Shown piece by piece: positions 17,719-25,435 of a stretch of 64,000 bases of DNA. A program made the translations under genes and the position numbers. Each line of letters begins with the position of its first letter. Positions within the stretch are counted from its first letter, which is position 1. The stretch is from Pedococcus cremeus (GTDB lineage Bacteria; Actinomycetota; Actinomycetes; Actinomycetales; Dermatophilaceae). Where the stretch lies: NCBI RefSeq assembly GCF_900111375.1, contig NZ_FOHB01000001.1, positions 434,001 to 498,000 of the forward strand. Reading direction: 5' to 3'. Under the pieces are notes generated by a model that was not told the origin of the DNA, ran no database searches, and was given only the letters and a program-made list of their open reading frames with translations.

Positions 17719-18597
17719 GTGCTTCGCTCTCGCGCCCTACCCCTGCTCGCCCTCGTCGCGGTGGGCGGCTGCTCCGCCGCAGCCGGGGCCCCCGTGCCTC
17801 ATGACTCGGCGACGCCGCGCGTCACCGCCACCCCTGCCATCCGAAGCGCACATGAGCTGCGGCTGCCGCTGGACAGCTACGCACTGACGGCAGAGGAGGA
17901 CGGCCTGGTCAGCCGGGCGTTCTCCACGCTGGTTGCCGACTGCGCCAAGCGCTTCGACGTGGAGACGTCCATCCCCGCCCCGAAAAATGCCTCGGCTGTC
18001 GAGATGAACATCCGCCGCTACGGCCTTGTGGAGGGCTCCCCCGTGGAGAAGTACGGCTACGGACTGCCGCCGAAGACCCGTACCGCCGCCGACGACAAGG
18101 GCGACTGGAACCCGACTCCCCAAGAGGACCTCGCGCTCCGCGGAAGTGCCGACGCGGCCACCCAGCCACGAGACCACCATGGCGCTCCCCTGCCGGTCGG
18201 CGGGTGTCTGGGCGAGACGCAGCGGAAGCTCGGGGGTGACCCACCGCTGAGCCCTGGCGCGGCCTCCCTCGACAGCTTCAAGGCTTCGGAGAACGACCCC
18301 CGCGTCGTGAAGGCCATGAGCGCCTGGGCTGCCTGCATGAAGACGGCTGGCTTCAGCTACACCAACCCATGGCAGCCCAACGACGAGGCATGGCCCGAGC
18401 CGGCGGGAGCGAACGAGATCCGGACTGCCCAGCAGGACGTCGCCTGTCGTCAGCGGAGCAACCTCGTTGGCACGTGGCTGGCTGTCGAGTCGGCCTACCA
18501 GGAGCGGCTCATCGCCCAGCACTCAGGCCAGTTCGACGCGCTGGAGAAATGGCGCGATCGGCGGGTCTCGGTCGCCCGCGAGACGCTCGGCCTCTGA
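17719..18597 (+). CDS. Lipoprotein of unknown function
   Basis: This protein of about 292 residues is exported as a lipoprotein: the signal ends AVGGCSAA with the lipidated Cys at residue 18. The mature chain has three Cys-containing segments (VADCAKRF, GGCLGETQRKLGGD, SAWAACMKTAGFSYTNPW plus DVACRQRSNLV), a layout seen in uncharacterised actinobacterial lipoproteins. GTG at 17719 is preferred because GGAGG (17708-17712) lies six bases upstream; the in-frame ATG at 17713 touches that GGAGG and would be too close. No enzymatic motif is visible. It follows the crystallin-like secreted protein but has a separate terminator between them. Confidence 0.7.
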   Translation: MLRSRALPLLALVAVGGCSAAAGAPVPHDSATPRVTATPAIRSAHELRLPLDSYALTAEEDGLVSRAFSTLVADCAKRFDVETSIPAPKNASAVEMNIRRYGLVEGSPVEKYGYGLPPKTRTAADDKGDWNPTPQEDLALRGSADAATQPRDHHGAPLPVGGCLGETQRKLGGDPPLSPGAASLDSFKASENDPRVVKAMSAWAACMKTAGFSYTNPWQPNDEAWPEPAGANEIRTAQQDVACRQRSNLVGTWLAVESAYQERLIAQHSGQFDALEKWRDRRVSVARETLGL

Positions 18598-18663
18598 CCG
18601 AGGTCCGGGGCCGCAGACCTGAGGCGGGCGCCCGGGGCCGGCTTGGAGACCACTGATGAAGCC

Positions 18664-18682
18664 CCCCGCAGCCTGTGCGGGG
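18664..18682 (+). terminator. Short hairpin after the lipoprotein gene
   Basis: CCCCGCA and TGCGGGG pair around a five-base loop, about 65 bases after the lipoprotein stop. It is weaker than the other terminators in the window. Confidence 0.5.
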
Positions 18683-18810
18683 TGGCTGGTGAGGCCTGTG
18701 TCCGAGTTGTTACCTATGCAGGCCTTCGCATGTCCCACCATTTGCAGGGGTACATGAATACGGTGAGAGATGGCCTGTATCCCGCAGGCGAATGCTCACC
18801 TGGAGGTTCA

Positions 18811-19122
18811 ATGGTGAATCCCGAGTACGACGACGTCGACCACGACACCGTCCCACCCGCCAACAAGGGCCTGCTGGTCGCCGCGGGAGTGCTGCTGGCG
18901 CTCCCCATGATCGCGCTGGCCTGGGTCGGCAGCTACGCGAGGGTCGAGCCCAAGCTGGGCGGCTTCCCGTTCTTCATCTGGTACCAGTTCCTCTGGGTCT
19001 TCCTGTGCTCCGCAGCCACGTACACGGCATACAAGCTCGTGCTCAAGGCTCGGCCGCACCGTCCCATGCTCGGGTGGCGCGACGCCGAGACCCGCCGACG
19101 TGACGAGGAGTCCGGCCGATGA
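18811..19122 (+). CDS. DUF3311 small membrane protein, symporter partner
   Basis: This 103-residue protein has two membrane spans (LLVAAGVLLALPMIALAWVG and FFIWYQFLWVFLCSAATYTA) and a basic C-terminal tail. It fits DUF3311, a family found next to sodium:solute symporters. Its ATG at 18811 follows GGAGG by four bases, and GTG at 18814 is an alternative. Its stop overlaps the ATG of the symporter (ATGA), so both are made together, as expected for a small accessory subunit. Its biochemical role is not known. The longer upstream frame has no ribosome binding site. Confidence 0.82.
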   Translation: MVNPEYDDVDHDTVPPANKGLLVAAGVLLALPMIALAWVGSYARVEPKLGGFPFFIWYQFLWVFLCSAATYTAYKLVLKARPHRPMLGWRDAETRRRDEESGR

Positions 19123-20792
19123 CCGCCATGCTGCCCGCCGCCGCCAACACCGGCGTCAACTACACCGCCCTCGCGGTGCTGATCATCCTGTTCCTGCTCG
19201 TCACCGTCATGGGCTTCTGGGCCTCGAAGTGGCGACAGGCGACGAGCATGGAGAGCCTCGACGAGTGGGGCCTCGGCGGCCGCAAGTTCGGCACCTGGGT
19301 CACCTGGTTCCTCCTCGGCGGTGACCTCTACACGGCATACACCTTCGTCGCCGTGCCGGCGGCCATGTTCGCACTCGGCTCGGTCTCCGGGTTCTTCGCG
19401 GTCCCCTACACGATCGTGCTCTACCCGATCATCTTCATCTTCATGTCGCGCCTGTGGTCGGTCAGCCACCGGCACGGCTACGTCACCCCGGCCGACTTCG
19501 TCCGCGGCCGCTACGGCTCCCGCGGCCTGTCGCTGGCCGTGGCACTCACCGGCATCCTCGCGACGATGCCGTACATCGCCCTCCAGCTCGTCGGCATCCA
19601 GGCGGTGCTCGAGGTGGCCGGCGTTGGCGGCTCGCAGAACGTCATCGCCAAGGACCTGCCGCTGTTCATCGCCTTCGCCCTGCTGGCGGCCTACACCTAC
19701 AGCTCGGGCCTGCGCGCCCCGGCGGTCATCGCGTTCGTGAAGGACACGCTGATCTACCTCGTCATCATCGTCGCCGTGATCTACCTGCCGTCGAAGTTCG
19801 GCGGCTGGGACCACATCTTCGGCGCCGCCCAGACGAAGATGGCCAAGCCCAACCCGGTCACCGGCAAGCCGACCGGCGCGTTCATCCCGAACAGCCAGCA
19901 GTACTGGGCCTACGCCACGCTCGCGTTCGGCTCGGCCATGGCGCTGTTCATGTACCCGCACTCCATCACGGCGACGCTCTCCAGCGGCAGCCGCAACACC
20001 ATCCGCCGCAACGCCTCGATCCTGCCGGCGTACTCGTTCGTGCTCGGCCTGCTGGCCCTGCTCGGCTGGGTCGCCATCGCGGCGGGCACGAAGCCGATCG
20101 GCCTCGACGGCAAGCCCAACGCCCAGCTGGTGATCCCCCAGCTGTTCGAGGACTCCTTCCCGTCGTGGTTCGCCGGCGTCGCGTTCGCGGCCATCGCCAT
20201 CGGCGCACTGGTGCCCGCGGCGATCATGTCGATCGCGGCGGCCAACACCTTCACCCGCAACGTCTACAAGGAGTGGCTCAAGCCCGACGCCACCCACGCC
20301 GAGCAGGCCCGCGTCGGCAAGCTGGTCTCGCTGATCGTCAAGGCCTTCGCCCTGGTGTTCGTCCTCACCCTGGACAAGCAGAACGCGATCAACTTCCAGC
20401 TCCTCGGCGGCATCTGGATCCTGCAGACCTTCCCCGCGCTGGTCTTCAGCCTCTACACCCGCTGGTTCCACCGCTGGGCGCTGCTCGCCGGCTGGGCCGT
20501 CGGCATGATCTACGGCACCTACACCGCGTACAACGTCATCAACCCCGCCACCAAGAGCCACTTCGGCGGCTCCCTGGCGGCCATGCCGATCATCGGCGAC
20601 CTGGGCTACATCGCCCTGACCGCCTTCGTCATTAACGTCATCATTGCCGCGATCCTCACCTTCGTGTTCAACGCGATGAAGGTCGACAACGGCGTCGACG
20701 AGACCATCAGGGGCGACTACTTCGCCGACGAGGGTGACCCCCGCGTCGAGAAGCTCGAGACCCCCATCCACCTGCAGACCGGCACCCAGTGA
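19119..20792 (+). CDS. Sodium:solute symporter (monocarboxylate/MctC-like)
   Basis: This 557-residue secondary transporter of the SSS family has about 13 membrane spans. Recognisable segments are EEWGLGG-like DEWGLGGRKFGTWVTWFLLGGDLYTAYTF near the N-terminus, RYGSRGLSLAVALTGILATM, the helix with IIVAVIYLPSKFGGWDHIF, and AAIMSIAAANTFTRNVY. The pairing with DUF3311 is typical of symporters for pyruvate, acetate or propionate (MctP/MctC type). Import of monocarboxylates would suit the acetyl-CoA synthetase and pyruvate dehydrogenase-like operon further downstream, but that link is inference. A hairpin terminator follows. Confidence 0.85.
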   Translation: MTAMLPAAANTGVNYTALAVLIILFLLVTVMGFWASKWRQATSMESLDEWGLGGRKFGTWVTWFLLGGDLYTAYTFVAVPAAMFALGSVSGFFAVPYTIVLYPIIFIFMSRLWSVSHRHGYVTPADFVRGRYGSRGLSLAVALTGILATMPYIALQLVGIQAVLEVAGVGGSQNVIAKDLPLFIAFALLAAYTYSSGLRAPAVIAFVKDTLIYLVIIVAVIYLPSKFGGWDHIFGAAQTKMAKPNPVTGKPTGAFIPNSQQYWAYATLAFGSAMALFMYPHSITATLSSGSRNTIRRNASILPAYSFVLGLLALLGWVAIAAGTKPIGLDGKPNAQLVIPQLFEDSFPSWFAGVAFAAIAIGALVPAAIMSIAAANTFTRNVYKEWLKPDATHAEQARVGKLVSLIVKAFALVFVLTLDKQNAINFQLLGGIWILQTFPALVFSLYTRWFHRWALLAGWAVGMIYGTYTAYNVINPATKSHFGGSLAAMPIIGDLGYIALTAFVINVIIAAILTFVFNAMKVDNGVDETIRGDYFADEGDPRVEKLETPIHLQTGTQ

Positions 20793-20817
20793 CGGGCACC
20801 TAGCCGCACGGCATACG

Positions 20818-20853
20818 GAAGGGGGTTCGCACCGAGAGGTGCGGGCCCCCTTC
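20818..20853 (+). terminator. Terminator hairpin after the symporter gene
   Basis: GAAGGGGG and GCACC pair with GGTGC and CCCCCTTC around a four-base loop, with a three-base internal bulge on each side. It directly follows a CGGCATAC octamer at 20809. Confidence 0.8.
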
Positions 20854-20895
20854 TCGTGCAACCGCTCCGGACTCGGCCGGAGGGCTGGCTCAATC

Positions 20896-20940
20896 TTTCA
20901 AAGGAGGTCGAAGGTTCGGCCTCCTTTGAAACCTTCGACC
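20896..20940. repeat. Two interlocked, mutually exclusive inverted repeats
   Basis: Arms A (20896-20907, TTTCAAAGGAGG) and A' (20920-20931) form one perfect 12-bp hairpin. Arms B (20906-20916, GGTCGAAGGTT) and B' (20930-20940) form another of 11 bp. The order is A-B-A'-B', with A/B and A'/B' overlapping by two bases, so both full stems cannot form at once unless as a pseudoknot. The element lies between convergent genes, about 85 bases beyond the HD gene stop. Confidence 0.8.
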
Positions 20941-21025
20941 AATGTTCGGTTGGACGGCGTACGTATGGCGCCGATCCGAACCGTGGGCGAAGGTTGCCCA
21001 GAACCTGCCTCGAGACCAGCCCAGG

Positions 21026-22351
21026 TCAGGCGGACAGGAACGGCGAGGTCCGCGCGTTGCGGCGGTCGAGGACGCGGGACAGGGCATCGACGACGCGCGG
21101 GTCGTACTCGTAGCCCAGCCCGAGGTGGATGCGCTCCATCGCCCGGGCCTCGTCGGGCCCGCTGTAGTGGCCCCCGGACAGGTCGTCGAACGCGTTGGCC
21201 ACCTTGATGATGCGGCTCGGCATGGGCAGGTCCTGCCCGAACTCGCGCACCTGCCGGTAGGGCGTCGTCTGCGCCTCGAGGATCCGCGCCACGTTGTCGA
21301 GCACCCCGGTGCGGCGCACGATCTCGGCACCGTCGTGGGCGATGCGCTGCTGGTCGGCCGGCGCCGCCATGATCGTCGAGCCGCCCGGGATCGGGTCGCG
21401 CAGGGCGACCTGCCCCAGGTCGTGCAGCAGCGCGGCATACTCCAGCTCGGTCACCTCGCGCGGCGTCATGCCGAGGTCACGACCGATCGCCAGCGCCATC
21501 TCGGTCACCCGCGTCGCGTGCGCCTCCCGCGTGTACCCGGCGCGCTCGGTCAGGCACGACAGCGCCCCGATCGTCTGCCGGTAGGTCTCGCGGATCGCGC
21601 CGTAGCGCCGCACCGCGAACTGGGTGAGCAGCAGCGGGAAGAGGAACAGCGGCAGCGCCAGCCACTCGAGCGCCACCTCGGCGAGCGCGATCAGCGCCCC
21701 GGTGGTCACCAGCGCGGTGGTCAGCCCGGCCGCCTCGCGGTACTCGTTGACAATGGTCCGCAGCAGCGGCGAGTGCTCCTGCTGCGACCGGATCGCACCC
21801 TCGAGACCGAGGCTCACCAGCACCGCGACCAGCGACACCGCCAGCATGACGACGGCGATCAGCCAGCGTCGGTTCTCCCAGGCGCCCTGCCACTCCAGCA
21901 GCGTGCGCCCCTGGAACGGCACCCGCCGGTAGAGCACCGACGCCACCGACAGGCCGACGATGCGCGCCGCCACCTCGGGCAGGCCGATCGGCTGCCGCCG
22001 CACCGCGTGCACCAGCACGCCGATGCCCATCGCGAAGGCCGTCGCCACGACGACCACCGACGACGGCACGAACAGGCTCTGGCCGCTCGGGACCAGCGAG
22101 GTCATGGTGAGCGCCAGCGCCGCCGCCATCGACAGCGGCGCGGTCTCCCGGCGCCCGAGGATGGTCAGGCGGGCCACCTCACCGATGGTGATGGCTAGCA
22201 TGAACAGCGCGAGCATCCCGGCTGCGTCGGGAACCCTGACCAGGCCGACGTCGTCGAGGCTCCACCACGCGGAGGCGAGCACGATGACCCCGGCCAGCGC
22301 GACGGTGGCCTTCGCCGCATCGAGCCGCGGCGCGTGCGGTCGGCGGCTCAC
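21026..22351 (-). CDS. Membrane HD-domain protein, degenerate HD-GYP
   Basis: This 441-residue protein has seven or eight N-terminal membrane spans (residues about 15-245) and a cytoplasmic HD domain. It keeps HATRVTEMALAIGRDLG and YAALLHDLGQVALRD, so the HD pair is present. Where the upstream paralogue has HHHERYDGRGYP, this one reads ARILEAQTTPYRQ, so the GYP signature and several metal ligands are lost. It may be a regulatory partner rather than an active cyclic di-GMP phosphodiesterase. The GTG start at 22351 overlaps the stop of the upstream HD-GYP gene (GTGA); the much longer open frame upstream is an artefact. A coupled pair with shared topology suggests a heteromeric sensor. Confidence 0.82.
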   Translation of the reverse strand: MSRRPHAPRLDAAKATVALAGVIVLASAWWSLDDVGLVRVPDAAGMLALFMLAITIGEVARLTILGRRETAPLSMAAALALTMTSLVPSGQSLFVPSSVVVVATAFAMGIGVLVHAVRRQPIGLPEVAARIVGLSVASVLYRRVPFQGRTLLEWQGAWENRRWLIAVVMLAVSLVAVLVSLGLEGAIRSQQEHSPLLRTIVNEYREAAGLTTALVTTGALIALAEVALEWLALPLFLFPLLLTQFAVRRYGAIRETYRQTIGALSCLTERAGYTREAHATRVTEMALAIGRDLGMTPREVTELEYAALLHDLGQVALRDPIPGGSTIMAAPADQQRIAHDGAEIVRRTGVLDNVARILEAQTTPYRQVREFGQDLPMPSRIIKVANAFDDLSGGHYSGPDEARAMERIHLGLGYEYDPRVVDALSRVLDRRNARTSPFLSA

Positions 22352-23796
22352 GACTCGGCCCTCACGGGCAGCTGCCGCTCGGCGGTGCGGGCGAGGTGCG
22401 AGCGGAGATCGGCCCGCGCGGCATACGCGTCGGAGGTTTCCGGGTCGTCGTGGTCGCGGTTCGCGCCGGAGGCGGCGAGCTGCTCCACCGAGCGTTCCGT
22501 GACCGCCCAGGTATGCCGCGCCAGCGCCCGTTCCAGCGCGGTGACGACCTGGGGGTCGAGGTGGGTGCCGGCACGACGGTGCAGCTCGGCCATCGCCTCG
22601 GCGGGGCTGAACGGGGCACGGTAGGAGCGCTCCGTGGTCAGCGCGTCGAACGCGTCGGCGACCGCGATGATCCGCGCCGCGAGGGGGATCTTCTCCCCTG
22701 CCAGGCCGAACGGGTAGCCGCGGCCGTCGTAGCGCTCGTGGTGGTGCGCGATGGCATCGAGTGACCCGCGGACGAACTCGATGTCGCCGAGCATGTCGAC
22801 CGCGTGGATGGGGTGCTCGGCCATCACCTGCTGCTCGGCCTCGTTGCGTTCGCGCGGCAGGCGCAGGACGCGTGAGGGGATGGCGAGCTTGCCGAGGTCG
22901 TGCAGCATGCCGGCCGTACGGACCTCCTGGGTCTCGCGGAAGCCGAGGCCCAGCGCGTCGGCCATCCACTCACAGAGCTGGGCCACTCGGGCACTGTGGC
23001 CGGCGCTCGCCGGGTCCTTGGCCTCGATGGAGGCGACCAGGGCGTCGAGGGTGCGCTCGTGGGCCCGCACCTCGTCGCCGTACTGGCGGAACGCCCACTG
23101 CGCCACCGTCAACGGCGCGAGCACCAGCACTGCACTGAACCAGCCCACTCCCGCCGGGATCCACAGCACCACGAAGAGGAAGCCGATGATGCCGTAGCCG
23201 ACATAGGCCAGACCGGTCGTGCTCAGGAGCTTGATGATCTGGGACCGCATGGGGATGCCGTTGGCCACCCGCATGATGCCGGCGAGGAGGACCGCGTTGA
23301 CCAGGCACTGGGCGATGTCGGCCACGATCAGGGGCAGGCCCACCCAGGCGACGATCGCGAGGGCCCCGTCGAGGTCAGCGAGGTCCTTGGTGCCGTGAGC
23401 CGCCAGGTAGACCAGGCCGCCGATCGAGCCGATGACGCTGCCGAGCGCGATGTTGAACATGCGGACGATCAGCGGAGCCCGCCGCGGCACGACGGCCGTC
23501 GAGGCTGCGCCGACCAGCCCAGCACCCACGGGTCCGACGATGACCGCCGAGGCGAGAAGGATGACGCTGGTCAGGGAGATCTGCACCCGGGTGCCGATGT
23601 CCGGGTCGCGGACGACCCAGCTGAAGACACCCAGGGTTGCCAGCACGAGCAGGGCGCCCCAGTCGTACGGTCCGCCCGTCAGGACCCACCCTGCGGCCAG
23701 CAGCACCAGGGCCAAACAGGCCACAGAGATGACGAAAGCCTGCGTCGAGGCTTTGTCACCTCGCGCAGGCTTGTCGCCCGAAGTCCCCGCCGTCAT
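22348..23796 (-). CDS. Membrane-bound HD-GYP phosphodiesterase
   Basis: This 482-residue protein has about eight membrane spans in the first 260 residues and a C-terminal HD-GYP domain. The domain has the full ligand set: SAGHSARVAQL, MLHDLGKLAIP, EHPIHAVDML, and HHHERYDGRGYP, followed by ARIIAVADAFDALTTERSYR. Such domains hydrolyse cyclic di-GMP, or related dinucleotides, in the cytoplasm. No known ligand-binding domain is visible, so the membrane region itself may be the sensor. A TAGATT -10-like element ends six bases before the ATG with no ribosome binding site, so the mRNA may be leaderless. A possible 25-codon gene precedes it by 46 bases. Confidence 0.9.
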   Translation of the reverse strand: MTAGTSGDKPARGDKASTQAFVISVACLALVLLAAGWVLTGGPYDWGALLVLATLGVFSWVVRDPDIGTRVQISLTSVILLASAVIVGPVGAGLVGAASTAVVPRRAPLIVRMFNIALGSVIGSIGGLVYLAAHGTKDLADLDGALAIVAWVGLPLIVADIAQCLVNAVLLAGIMRVANGIPMRSQIIKLLSTTGLAYVGYGIIGFLFVVLWIPAGVGWFSAVLVLAPLTVAQWAFRQYGDEVRAHERTLDALVASIEAKDPASAGHSARVAQLCEWMADALGLGFRETQEVRTAGMLHDLGKLAIPSRVLRLPRERNEAEQQVMAEHPIHAVDMLGDIEFVRGSLDAIAHHHERYDGRGYPFGLAGEKIPLAARIIAVADAFDALTTERSYRAPFSPAEAMAELHRRAGTHLDPQVVTALERALARHTWAVTERSVEQLAASGANRDHDDPETSDAYAARADLRSHLARTAERQLPVRAES

Positions 23797-23802
23797 GGAA
23801 AC

Positions 23803-23808
23803 AATCTA
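23803..23808 (-). promoter_or_regulatory. -10 element for a leaderless HD-GYP transcript
   Basis: TAGATT on the minus strand ends six bases before the ATG at 23796. Transcription would begin at or next to the start codon. No clear -35 is seen. Confidence 0.45.
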
Positions 23809-23842
23809 GACGGCAAACGGGGGCAATCTCAGTATCTCGGGA

Positions 23843-23920
23843 TCAGCCGCCCCATCCCCAGATGGTCTGGATGCGGGGGCCAACGGCCGTGGTCGGGTCG
23901 ATGTCAATGAGAGCCTTCAT
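23843..23920 (-). CDS. Candidate 25-residue peptide upstream of HD-GYP genes
   Basis: An ATG at 23920 opens a 25-codon frame whose product begins MKALIDIDP and ends RIQTIWGWGG. AAGGAG (23936-23931 on the minus strand) lies ten bases upstream of the ATG, a stronger ribosome binding site than most genes here have. It is on the same strand as, and 46 bases before, the two membrane HD-domain genes. The product is not a hydrophobic toxin; it has a charged N-terminal half and an aromatic, Gly-rich tail. It could be a signalling peptide, a leader peptide or chance. I do not recognise a family. The 256 bases between it and the bL37 gene hold no other gene that I can support. Confidence 0.45.
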   Translation of the reverse strand: MKALIDIDPTTAVGPRIQTIWGWGG

Positions 23921-24176
23921 GGCGGGGGTTCTCCTTCTGCGTCCTGCGGGCTAGCAACCTGTGCGTCGGCGAGCAGGGCAACTCTGGCACCTGCGGGGGT
24001 GTGGCACCTCAGCACGTCCCATGATGCCCGCAACCTCACGATTTTCACGAACCATGAGACTTTCTTGACCAAATCTTGAAGAAACGGCACGGATTAAGAC
24101 CTACGACCCGCGTGTGCGAGAATGGCCGGCGATCGCGGCGCCGCACGCGCCGAAGCCACCAGCAACGGAGTGACCC

Positions 24177-24251
24177 ATGAGCAAGCGCGCCCGCAAGCGC
24201 CGCTCGCGCAAGGGCAACGCGGCCAACCACGGCCGCAAGCCCAACGCCTGA
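24177..24251 (+). CDS. Ribosomal protein bL37, 24 residues
   Basis: An ATG at 24177 with GGAG six bases upstream opens a 24-codon frame. The product starts MSKRARKRRSRK and ends ANHGRKPNA, with 11 Arg or Lys. This matches in length, charge and the ANHG+RPN tail the small actinobacterial protein bL37 described in mycobacterial large ribosomal subunits. It is too short for ordinary gene callers. A strong terminator follows after 20 bases, so the gene is a self-contained unit. The start is unambiguous. The identification is from memory of the mycobacterial sequence, so family assignment is strong but not proven here. Confidence 0.82.
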   Translation: MSKRARKRRSRKGNAANHGRKPNA

Positions 24252-24271
24252 GCAGGCCGAAGACGCCGAAT

Positions 24272-24312
24272 GGGGCGCCGGACCGAGTCTTTACGACTCG
24301 GACCGGCGCCCC
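24272..24312. terminator. Bidirectional terminator between bL37 and rsrA
   Basis: Arms of 18 bases (24272-24289, 24295-24312) pair with a single A-A mismatch around a TTTAC loop. The genes on both sides converge on it. Confidence 0.88.
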
Positions 24313-24331
24313 GTTCGCGTTGACGCCTCGG

Positions 24332-24607
24332 TCAGTCGGAGGCCTGCAGGCGGATCGTCGTGATGCGGGCCATGATCTGGGTGCGCAGGGCCACCGGGGC
24401 CTCCTCGCACGCGCAGGACCGCTTGACGAGGGCCTTGAGTGCCTGGTCGAGGTTGTACTGCTGCAGGCACGGGGCGCACTCGTCGAGGTGCTTGGCGATC
24501 TTGTGAGTGTCGTCCGGCGTCATCTCGCCGTCGAGGTACTCGTAGACCCGGTGCAGCGTCTCCGAGCAGTCGGTGTGCTCGCCAGGGTGCTCAGCGTGTT
24601 CGCTCAT
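24332..24607 (-). CDS. rsrA: Mycothiol-system anti-sigma factor
   Basis: This 91-residue zinc anti-sigma factor holds SigR inactive in reducing conditions and lets it go when its thiols are oxidised. The ZAS motif is complete: His40, Cys44 and Cys47 in KHLDECAPC, with Cys14 as the fourth candidate ligand; Cys65 and Cys67 lie further on in KRSCACEE. Length and motif match RsrA of Streptomyces and RshA of mycobacteria. Its ATG overlaps the end of sigR by four bases, so the two are translationally coupled. The strong terminator beyond it closes the operon. Confidence 0.95.
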   Translation of the reverse strand: MSEHAEHPGEHTDCSETLHRVYEYLDGEMTPDDTHKIAKHLDECAPCLQQYNLDQALKALVKRSCACEEAPVALRTQIMARITTIRLQASD

Positions 24608-25242
24608 GACTCCGCTCCCTGCTTTGCGAAGCCGCGCTCGGCGGCGTAGTCGTTCAAGAGCTCGCGCAGCTGGCGCCGACCACGGTGCAGCCGCGACATG
24701 ACCGTGCCGATGGGGGTGTCCATGATCTCTGCGATCTCCTTGTAGGCGAACCCTTCGACATCCGCGAGGTACACCGCCATGCGGAAGTCCTCGGGCAGCT
24801 CCTGCAGCGCGCGCTTCACCTCGGTGTCCGGCAGCCGGTCGAGCGCCTCGGTCTCGGCCGAGCGCAGCCCGCTGGAGGTGTGCGACTCGGCGCGGGCGAG
24901 CTGGTAGTCCTCGATCTCGGCCGCGTCGGACTGCTGGGGCTCGCGCTGCTTCTTGCGGTAGCTGTTGATGTAGGTGTTGGTGAGGATGCGGTACATCCAG
25001 GCCTTGAAGTTCGTGCCCGGCTTGTACTGGTGGAAGGCGGCATACGCCTTCGTGTAGGTCTCCTGGACCAGGTCCTCGGCGTCGGCGGGGTTGCGCGTGG
25101 TGCGCAGCGCGGCGGAGTACAGCTGGTCCAGCAGGGGCATGGCCTCGCGCTCGAAGCGGGCGTGCCGCTCCTCGGGGGTCTCGCGAGCCACGTCGACGGT
25201 TGCGTCAGTGGCAGGTGCGTCAGGTGCTGGGGTCTCGGTCAT
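24604..25242 (-). CDS. sigR: RNA polymerase sigma factor SigR (oxidative stress ECF)
   Basis: This ECF sigma factor (212 residues from the ATG at 25242) controls thiol-oxidative stress genes. Region 2 runs from [27 protein letters not shown] to [21 protein letters not shown] (about residues 38-105). Region 4 has [26 protein letters not shown] and [18 protein letters not shown] (about 145-195). Region 2 closely resembles SigR/SigH. The frame stays open upstream to ATG 25332, which would add 30 residues. A GGAAT-N18-GTT promoter ends just before that ATG, and a separate -10 sits just before the short start. This resembles the two-promoter, two-isoform arrangement known for Streptomyces sigR. 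Confidence 0.94.
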   Translation of the reverse strand: MTETPAPDAPATDATVDVARETPEERHARFEREAMPLLDQLYSAALRTTRNPADAEDLVQETYTKAYAAFHQYKPGTNFKAWMYRILTNTYINSYRKKQREPQQSDAAEIEDYQLARAESHTSSGLRSAETEALDRLPDTEVKRALQELPEDFRMAVYLADVEGFAYKEIAEIMDTPIGTVMSRLHRGRRQLRELLNDYAAERGFAKQGAES

Positions 25243-25250
25243 CGCGCTCC

Positions 25251-25256
25251 AGCCTA
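25251..25256 (-). promoter_or_regulatory. Vegetative-type -10 for the short SigR form
   Basis: TAGGCT on the minus strand ends eight bases before the ATG at 25242. It could give a nearly leaderless basal transcript encoding the 212-residue protein. Confidence 0.5.
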
Positions 25257-25343
25257 GACCGGCTGGGGTGCGACGGCTCATCTCGGACGGCACTTCGAGC
25301 ACAAGCACAGGTGGGGCTCCCTTCGACGACATCTGAGGAGGTC

Positions 25344-25369
25344 AACGGCACTTCTCCCCCGCTCATTCC
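25344..25369 (-). promoter_or_regulatory. Sigma-R autoregulatory promoter
   Basis: On the minus strand GGAAT (25369-25365) and GTT (25346-25344) are separated by exactly 18 bases, the sigma-R consensus. Transcription would start near 25336, three to five bases before an in-frame ATG at 25332 that would give a SigR form 30 residues longer. Confidence 0.8.
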
Positions 25370-25435
25370 CCGCGACGGCGAGAAGCCCCACGGAGGAAGC
25401 GCTGAACCGACCACGACAATGATCGCGCTGGGCGA

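Noticed and set aside
18933-20861. A 642-codon open frame on the minus strand opposite the symporter gene
   Set aside because: The translation is low-complexity Asp/Gly/Arg/Val-rich and is the antisense shadow of a well-conserved transporter; it has no recognisable domain.
24065-24100. A -35/-10 promoter (TTGACC ... ATTAAG) for the bL37 gene
   Set aside because: The spacing (22 or 11 bases for the two possible -35 elements) is not that of a normal promoter, so I do not list it.
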